Source: an uncultured Pseudomonadales bacterium
GTDB lineage: Bacteria; Pseudomonadota; Gammaproteobacteria; Pseudomonadales; UBA7434
Assembly (NCBI GenBank): GCA_943788835.1
Contig: CALSRU010000004.1
Coordinates: forward strand, 676,300-740,299
Length of the DNA: 64,000 nucleotides
Direction of reading: 5' to 3'
Within the stretch, counting starts at the first letter, position 1. Each line of letters starts with the position of its first letter. The notes beneath the pieces were generated by a model. That model saw only the letters and a program-made list of their open reading frames with translations. It made no database searches and was not told the DNA's origin. The position numbers and the translations under genes were made by a program. This document shows, one piece after another, positions 59,431 through 64,000 of the stretch.

Positions 59431-60915
59431 ATGATTAATATTGTTTGGTTTAAACGCGACTTGCGCCTTACCGACCATGCTCCGCTTATGCAAGCCTGTA
59501 GTGACAAAACCCCTTTGCTATTGCTCTATACTTTTGAGCATACTTTATTAAATGACGGCCATTATTCGCTCAGACACTGGCGTTTTGTATGGCAATCACT
59601 GCAAGCCATGCAAAGGCAGCTGCAGGTGCATCATGGAAAGATTATTATCACGTGGGGGGACGCATTAACTGCCCTTGGCGCGATCCACCAAAAGCTGGGC
59701 ATAAAAAATATTTACAGCCACCAAGAAATCGGCCTCGACATAACCTATCAGCGCGACCAAGCTGTAAAACAGTGGACCAGCCAGCGACAGATAAATTGGT
59801 ATGAATATCAACAAGGCGCAGTTGTTCGCGGTGCTAACAACCGACAACAATGGGACAAGAATTGGAAGGCGGTGATGCGTGCCCCGCTTGCCTGCGCAGA
59901 CTTAGCAACCACGCAGTGGGCAAACTTTGAAACACCTCAAACAATACAACCTGATCAAGATCTAATACGGCAATGGCAGCAACCCAACACAGACTTTCAA
60001 CAAGGCGGCAGTGAACAAGCATGGCATACCCTTAATGATTTCCACCAGCTACGCGGTAAAGATTATTATTGGAATATATCCAACCCAGCCGCAAGTCGAG
60101 AACACTGCTCACGAATGTCGCCTTACCTCGCCTGGGGTAACATTAGCCTGCGTGAAATGTATCAAACACTGCTACACCATTGGAAAAAGCCCGGCTGGCG
60201 GCGCAGCTTAATCGCGCTGGCCTCTCGCCTACATTGGCATTGCCATTTTATGCAAAAGTTTGACAGTGAATGCGATATGGAGAAGCGTCCATTAAACCGC
60301 GCATACTATAACTTCCCATACCTTGATCATGATTCTGCACAATGTGAAACCCACCTAAAAGCCTGGGAGAACGGCCAGACCGGATACCCCTTAATTGACG
60401 CCGCAATGCGCTGTTTACATAAAACCGGCTATATAAACTTTCGTTCGCGGGCCATGCTGGTGAGCTTTTTATGTCATCACTTAGAAGTCGACTGGCAATT
60501 AGGCGTAAAACATTTAGCGCGCTTGTTTTTAGACTTTGAACCCGGCATTCATTACCCGCAATTTCAAATGCAAGCGGGTATTATTGGTATCAACACGATT
60601 CGTGTTTACAACCCGACCAAACAAGCCGTTGAAAAAGACCCTGCTGCTGATTTCGTCCGCACGTGGCTTCCTGAGCTGAAAGCACTGCCGATTGATCTAG
60701 CCCACCAACCATGGAAAATTACGCCGATTGAGGCTGAAATGCACAACTTTAGGCTGGGTCATCACTACCCTCATCCCATCGTAGACATAGAGCAAAGCGG
60801 CAGGAATGCTCGCGAACTATTATGGTCTTACCGTAGTAAGGCGCAGGTCCGCAATGAAAATCGGCGCATTCTTAAGCGCCACGTGCGACCTAGTGCTCCT
60901 AGGCGGCGGCGCTAG
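59431..60915 (+). CDS. Cryptochrome/photolyase family protein, divergent FAD-binding loop
   Basis: 494 residues. N-terminal photolyase domain ([19 protein letters not shown]) and C-terminal FAD domain with W[17 protein letters not shown], [35 protein letters not shown]. The usual N-x-GWQW-x-x segment is replaced by [10 protein letters not shown], so the flavin and tryptophan-chain setting differs from class I CPD photolyase. Probably a light-driven repair enzyme or blue-light receptor; which one cannot be told. Preceded by 246 bases without a gene. Confidence 0.87.
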   Translation: MINIVWFKRDLRLTDHAPLMQACSDKTPLLLLYTFEHTLLNDGHYSLRHWRFVWQSLQAMQRQLQVHHGKIIITWGDALTALGAIHQKLGIKNIYSHQEIGLDITYQRDQAVKQWTSQRQINWYEYQQGAVVRGANNRQQWDKNWKAVMRAPLACADLATTQWANFETPQTIQPDQDLIRQWQQPNTDFQQGGSEQAWHTLNDFHQLRGKDYYWNISNPAASREHCSRMSPYLAWGNISLREMYQTLLHHWKKPGWRRSLIALASRLHWHCHFMQKFDSECDMEKRPLNRAYYNFPYLDHDSAQCETHLKAWENGQTGYPLIDAAMRCLHKTGYINFRSRAMLVSFLCHHLEVDWQLGVKHLARLFLDFEPGIHYPQFQMQAGIIGINTIRVYNPTKQAVEKDPAADFVRTWLPELKALPIDLAHQPWKITPIEAEMHNFRLGHHYPHPIVDIEQSGRNARELLWSYRSKAQVRNENRRILKRHVRPSAPRRRR

Positions 60916-60973
60916 AGCTTTCAAACCATACAAACTTGTCCAAACACTGATTGCTTGGCCTTTTTGTCGCTAG

Positions 60974-61234
60974 TCAAACACAGTCTGCATCGAGCTCGTT
61001 GATTATCGCTTGAATAGAATCTCGTGTTTCGGCCGTCATTGCCTTCATTTTAAAACCATTAGGCTCTAAGTTTTTCGCAATCATACTGCTCACCTCCACC
61101 CTAATATCCTCCAGCACATCATTTTGATACATGCTACAAGAAAAGTTCTCCCACTCACTTCTCGTATAACTTTGGTCCAACACTTTATTTAAAAAGTTAA
61201 TTAGATGCTTGCGAACCTCGTTGTGGATATTCAT
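60974..61234 (-). CDS. Small hypothetical protein
   Basis: 86 residues, soluble, two Cys (in NFSCSMYQ and at DADCV), helical in outlook, with no family I recognise. GAGAG lies before ATG 61234, which supports translation. Faces the photolyase gene tail-to-tail. Moderate confidence that it is real. Confidence 0.5.
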   Translation of the reverse strand: MNIHNEVRKHLINFLNKVLDQSYTRSEWENFSCSMYQNDVLEDIRVEVSSMIAKNLEPNGFKMKAMTAETRDSIQAIINELDADCV

Positions 61235-61526
61235 GGGCGTCTCTCGGCGGCTAGATCAGTTTAACCATGCCCGTTTGCACAGGCTTATTGGGCGATGAGC
61301 ATACACCACTAAGCGTTTCTTTGTGTTGTTATAAGCGAACTATTGATCCGTTACTTTGCCCTAGGGGACCAAGAGAAAAAGAGCAACCCACTAAATTCAG
61401 AAAGAAAGCCCCTGATTGCTCTTGGCACTACGCGCTTTAATTATTAAATACGTATTACTTAATACTCAACGATTCAGCTCGACCGTACTTACTATACAAG
61501 CGCACAAAAAATGCAACGCCATAATT
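61235..61526. other. Intergenic region with long-arm inverted repeat
   Basis: 292 bases. Contains AAGAGCAA (61378-61385) and its exact inverse TTGCTCTT (61415-61422) around a 29-base loop. No T-run follows on either strand, so not a typical terminator. Otherwise AT-rich and featureless; probable promoter for the leftward 86-residue gene. Confidence 0.35.
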
Positions 61527-62612
61527 TTATAGAGGCCAATGTAGACTGAAACCTATGCTAAGTGTTTTTGCACGCTTTAAGCTAAATTGATCTGAAAGCA
61601 CATGGAACGAATATGAGCGCGATTGAAACGCGAACATTACTCCCTGCGTAACAAAATTATAGGTCACATCCAAGTTATTTTTTTTGTTAGCGGAGTAAGC
61701 GATGCCTATACTCGGATAATCAAAATCGTCATATCGCTGCCAGCGGGCAACACCTGCATAACGCTGGCTAAGGTGATACCGTGCTTTTAAATCTGCACGA
61801 ACCGGTAGTCGCTGAGTATAATTTCGAAAACCCTGATTACCCGTCAGATTAGGCTTTGAAGTAATAGTACCGTCGTCATTCAGGTTCACCCTACTTGAAG
61901 ACAGCCTGCCGTTAGTTACTGGTACTTGCTCCCAAATAATTTCACTAACTAGATCTTCCAAAGAAAAATTAATATGTAGTTGATCGCTTGCATCCCAAGC
62001 TAAAAACAGATCCAGCGCATAGCCATCGCCGTTAACTCCCTCTACTTCGCGATCGAACAAAATATCTTCTGTATAGCTGTAATCCACATAGACATCCCCC
62101 ATATAATCTTCATCGGATGTCAATATACTGCCGGCAAGTACACCATCAACTAAACGATCTGCATACAAATAAGATACTGCCAATTTGACTTGAAATGATT
62201 GATCAAGCTTATGGGTGTAGGCTAGAGTTGCGCCTCTTGATCGTTGGTGATTTGCCCGTAATAGAATATCGAAAACTCGATTTTTATCGATGCTTGTAGC
62301 ATTTTCTACTCCATACCACAGGTCTATGGTATCTGGCGAAAAATCGATGTAATAGTCGTAGCGCTGAAAAAAAGATAGTTCAAAATCGTTTAGGCCAACC
62401 CCTACTTCTGCTCTGTTATAGGTGAATGCAATATCGCCCTTTTTGGGAGCTGCTCCTTTTAATTCATCAACTAACTGGGCAACGGGCATCGCCTCACTAA
62501 AGGCAAACGAATTTGCACGAAAAAATAATTCCAGCTCGCCATGTTCGTGCGCAAAACTTTGTGAAGCAAGAAAAAGCGCCTGTAGAACTAAGAAATACCT
62601 CGCGGATATCAC
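61527..62612 (-). CDS. Putative outer-membrane beta-barrel protein
   Basis: 361 residues. Signal peptide ends SFAHEH; the remainder alternates aromatic strands and turns (YDYYIDFSPDTIDLWYG, GVARWQRYDDF, YNFVTQGVMFAF) and ends FSLHWPL, with a terminal aromatic pattern typical of barrels. I do not recognise the family. It has the look of a 14-18-strand porin-like or sensor barrel, about the size of small porins. Follows the acidic protein on the same strand, but a terminator lies between them. Confidence 0.65.
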   Translation of the reverse strand: MISARYFLVLQALFLASQSFAHEHGELELFFRANSFAFSEAMPVAQLVDELKGAAPKKGDIAFTYNRAEVGVGLNDFELSFFQRYDYYIDFSPDTIDLWYGVENATSIDKNRVFDILLRANHQRSRGATLAYTHKLDQSFQVKLAVSYLYADRLVDGVLAGSILTSDEDYMGDVYVDYSYTEDILFDREVEGVNGDGYALDLFLAWDASDQLHINFSLEDLVSEIIWEQVPVTNGRLSSSRVNLNDDGTITSKPNLTGNQGFRNYTQRLPVRADLKARYHLSQRYAGVARWQRYDDFDYPSIGIAYSANKKNNLDVTYNFVTQGVMFAFQSRSYSFHVLSDQFSLKRAKTLSIGFSLHWPL

Positions 62613-62643
62613 AACGAAAGATCCATAACAGAATCACCCTGAT

Positions 62644-62669
62644 AAAAAAAGAGAGGCCTATGGGGCCTC
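62644..62669 (-). terminator. Rho-independent terminator after the acidic protein gene
   Basis: On the minus strand the stem GAGGCC/GGCCTC (62653-62658 with 62664-62669, loop of 5) is followed by T-C-T7. It stands 22 bases after the stop of the leftward gene ending at 62692, and just before the barrel gene, so the latter probably has its own promoter or depends on read-through. Confidence 0.85.
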
Positions 62670-62691
62670 CCTTTTCTAAAAAAATTATTTT

Positions 62692-64000
62692 CTATAGTGA
62701 CTCAAAATCACCATCAGCATAAACAATTACCATACCAATGTCGCGATTTTCAATCGTGGCATATGACGCTCCACCTCGTTCAATATCACCAGAGACTTCG
62801 CCATTTTCATCGCTAACTATCTCTAGCCTCACCCCATCTTGATTAACGAGCGCTGCCGTGCAACTTTCTTCTTCAATCGAACAATCAAACTCTGCACTGA
62901 GCTGGACACCAGGGTAAGTAATATCAAAAGACGCTGCAATCTCCTCCAAACCAGAGCGTTCGGCAGAAAGCGTAACCGTAGCCGCATCAAGTGTGTTACT
63001 TAGATCTGCGCTAAAAGATAGGGTGAAGCCGACCGCAACAAAGTTCTCTTCAGTTTCATCGGCTGTGGTCACCGTCTCATTTACAAAATCACAGCCAAAA
63101 CTGTCATTGCAATTTATGCTTTCAGTAAACAGGTTTTCAAAGGCTAGGCCGGAGGCATCACCTTGAACCGCTAGTGCAGCAGAAAAACGATCGCCAGACA
63201 TGTTGCTAAACTCACCGCCTAAAGCAAGCGAAATCGTAGAAAGTTCAAAAATTAACTGATTTTCTTCCTCTGAAGAAGATGCATTAGAAGAGACAGTATT
63301 CGAATAGGCTTGCTCGGCCAAATAATCGAGGCCAGCAATACTTGCGTTTAGCATACCTTCAAATGTAACTGGGTTATCCGTTGTTAGCTCTTTCAATTCA
63401 ACATTCAAGCCGAGGGTAATACTGCTAACCGTCAATTCATCTGTTAAATCACTCTCATACGAATCTTCCGATTCAGCTTCTGAAAAAGTTTCGGAGAACG
63501 CGATTGATTCGACAGAGAAACCAGAATCTTCCAAGATCCTAAGCTCTACGACATTATTAGTCAGGCTCCCCTCTACAACGAGTTCAAGAGAGCCATTGAA
63601 TGCGATGGTGTCTTGGCCATTACTGATGTCGCTCTCAGATAAATTGGCGTCAAGCGAGGCACTCAAGCTTATAGCTCCCCAAGCGTCATCGGCAACATCA
63701 ATACTGAGTGCCGTCACTGTTTCAGTTGATGCAATAGCTACAAACAGATCAGAATCTAAAACCGGCGCAGCATCAAATACAAATTCGGTTAGTGTCTCGT
63801 CAAGCTCAAACGCCTCATAGGCCTGTTCAATTGCGAGTATGCTGATAGCCAGATATTCTAAAACTTGAGCGGTGTCTTCACTGCTCGCCAAATTCGACGC
63901 CGAAATTTGATCTGAAAAAGTGGTCGCCAATGCTTCAACAGTAGCTCCAGATACTTCGCTCGAACCGATAGACGTAGCGACATCACGCCACTCTGCAACG
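62692..64000 (-). CDS. Very acidic Ser/Ala-rich probable exported protein (N-terminus beyond right edge)
   Basis: The frame is open to the edge, so the visible 436 residues lack the real start; a TTG at 63930 is internal and not believed. Composition is striking: dominated by Asp, Glu, Ser, Ala, Val and Leu, with few Lys/Arg, and six or so Cys that may form disulfides (INCNDSFGCDF, FDCSIEEESC). Strand-rich repeats such as ALAVQGDASGLAF suggest a beta-helix or similar surface structure. No known domain seen. The low pI suits an extracellular protein of a marine organism. Ends with a terminator. Confidence 0.7.
   Translation of the reverse strand, partial: VAEWRDVATSIGSSEVSGATVEALATTFSDQISASNLASSEDTAQVLEYLAISILAIEQAYEAFELDETLTEFVFDAAPVLDSDLFVAIASTETVTALSIDVADDAWGAISLSASLDANLSESDISNGQDTIAFNGSLELVVEGSLTNNVVELRILEDSGFSVESIAFSETFSEAESEDSYESDLTDELTVSSITLGLNVELKELTTDNPVTFEGMLNASIAGLDYLAEQAYSNTVSSNASSSEEENQLIFELSTISLALGGEFSNMSGDRFSAALAVQGDASGLAFENLFTESINCNDSFGCDFVNETVTTADETEENFVAVGFTLSFSADLSNTLDAATVTLSAERSGLEEIAASFDITYPGVQLSAEFDCSIEEESCTAALVNQDGVRLEIVSDENGEVSGDIERGGASYATIENRDIGMVIVYADGDFESL

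Overview
The window reads as the chromosome of a Gram-negative, aerobic gammaproteobacterium, probably a marine polysaccharide degrader of the Cellvibrionales/Alteromonadales kind. This rests on a complete type II secretion locus, TonB-dependent uptake, a secreted GH10 xylanase with a xylose uptake and phosphorylation cluster, fatty acyl-CoA enzymes, a DUF4212/SSS symporter pair and a photolyase. I saw no rRNA, tRNA, CRISPR array, insertion sequence or prophage. All family assignments come from reading the translations; no search was run.

Layout. 1-3890: the 3' end of a long leftward operon, encoding an AddB-like PD-(D/E)XK nuclease and the start of an AddA/UvrD-like helicase. 3935-17701: type II secretion, split into a leftward run gspE-F-G-H-I-J-K-L-M-A-B and a divergent rightward pair gspC-gspD. 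Pseudopilin and L/M genes overlap by ATGA. No prepilin peptidase (gspO) or gspN is present. 17778-24802: leftward housekeeping genes (PLP desulfhydrase/deaminase, YajC, Bcp, RmuC, ZIP transporter, NUDIX, flavin reductase, MoaE-MoaD-MoaC). 25039-32316: mainly rightward, with a DUF3187 outer-membrane protein, a FadH-type dienoyl-CoA reductase, a leftward START-domain protein, a TIGR02647-like small protein and two tandem acyl-CoA dehydrogenases, closed by a strong bidirectional terminator. 32388-39293: leftward uptake and catabolism genes (SSS symporter with DUF4212 subunit; TrpB2-like enzyme, TonB receptor, carboxymuconolactone-decarboxylase-like protein).

39685-47498: a xylose/xylan island. 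xylFGH runs left, xylB and an aldose 1-epimerase run right, and a GH10 xylanase faces them. The secretion machine could export the xylanase, released xylose could be imported by XylFGH, equilibrated by the epimerase and phosphorylated by XylB; xylose isomerase and a regulator are not in the window. 47821-54971: large surface or secreted proteins. Two unrelated ones (47821-51144 and 52216-53691) share a mid-protein module made of an I/V-P-x-x-G motif, a hydrophobic helix, a basic cluster and a second helix. It resembles exosortase H/IPTL-CTERM sorting signals but sits inside the protein, and is the most unusual feature here.

55173-64000: tex interrupted by an apparent one-base frameshift, a small membrane protein, a membrane-anchored glutaredoxin-like protein, a conserved-looking hypothetical, a divergent photolyase/cryptochrome, a small unknown, a putative outer-membrane barrel, and a very acidic serine-rich protein running off the right edge.
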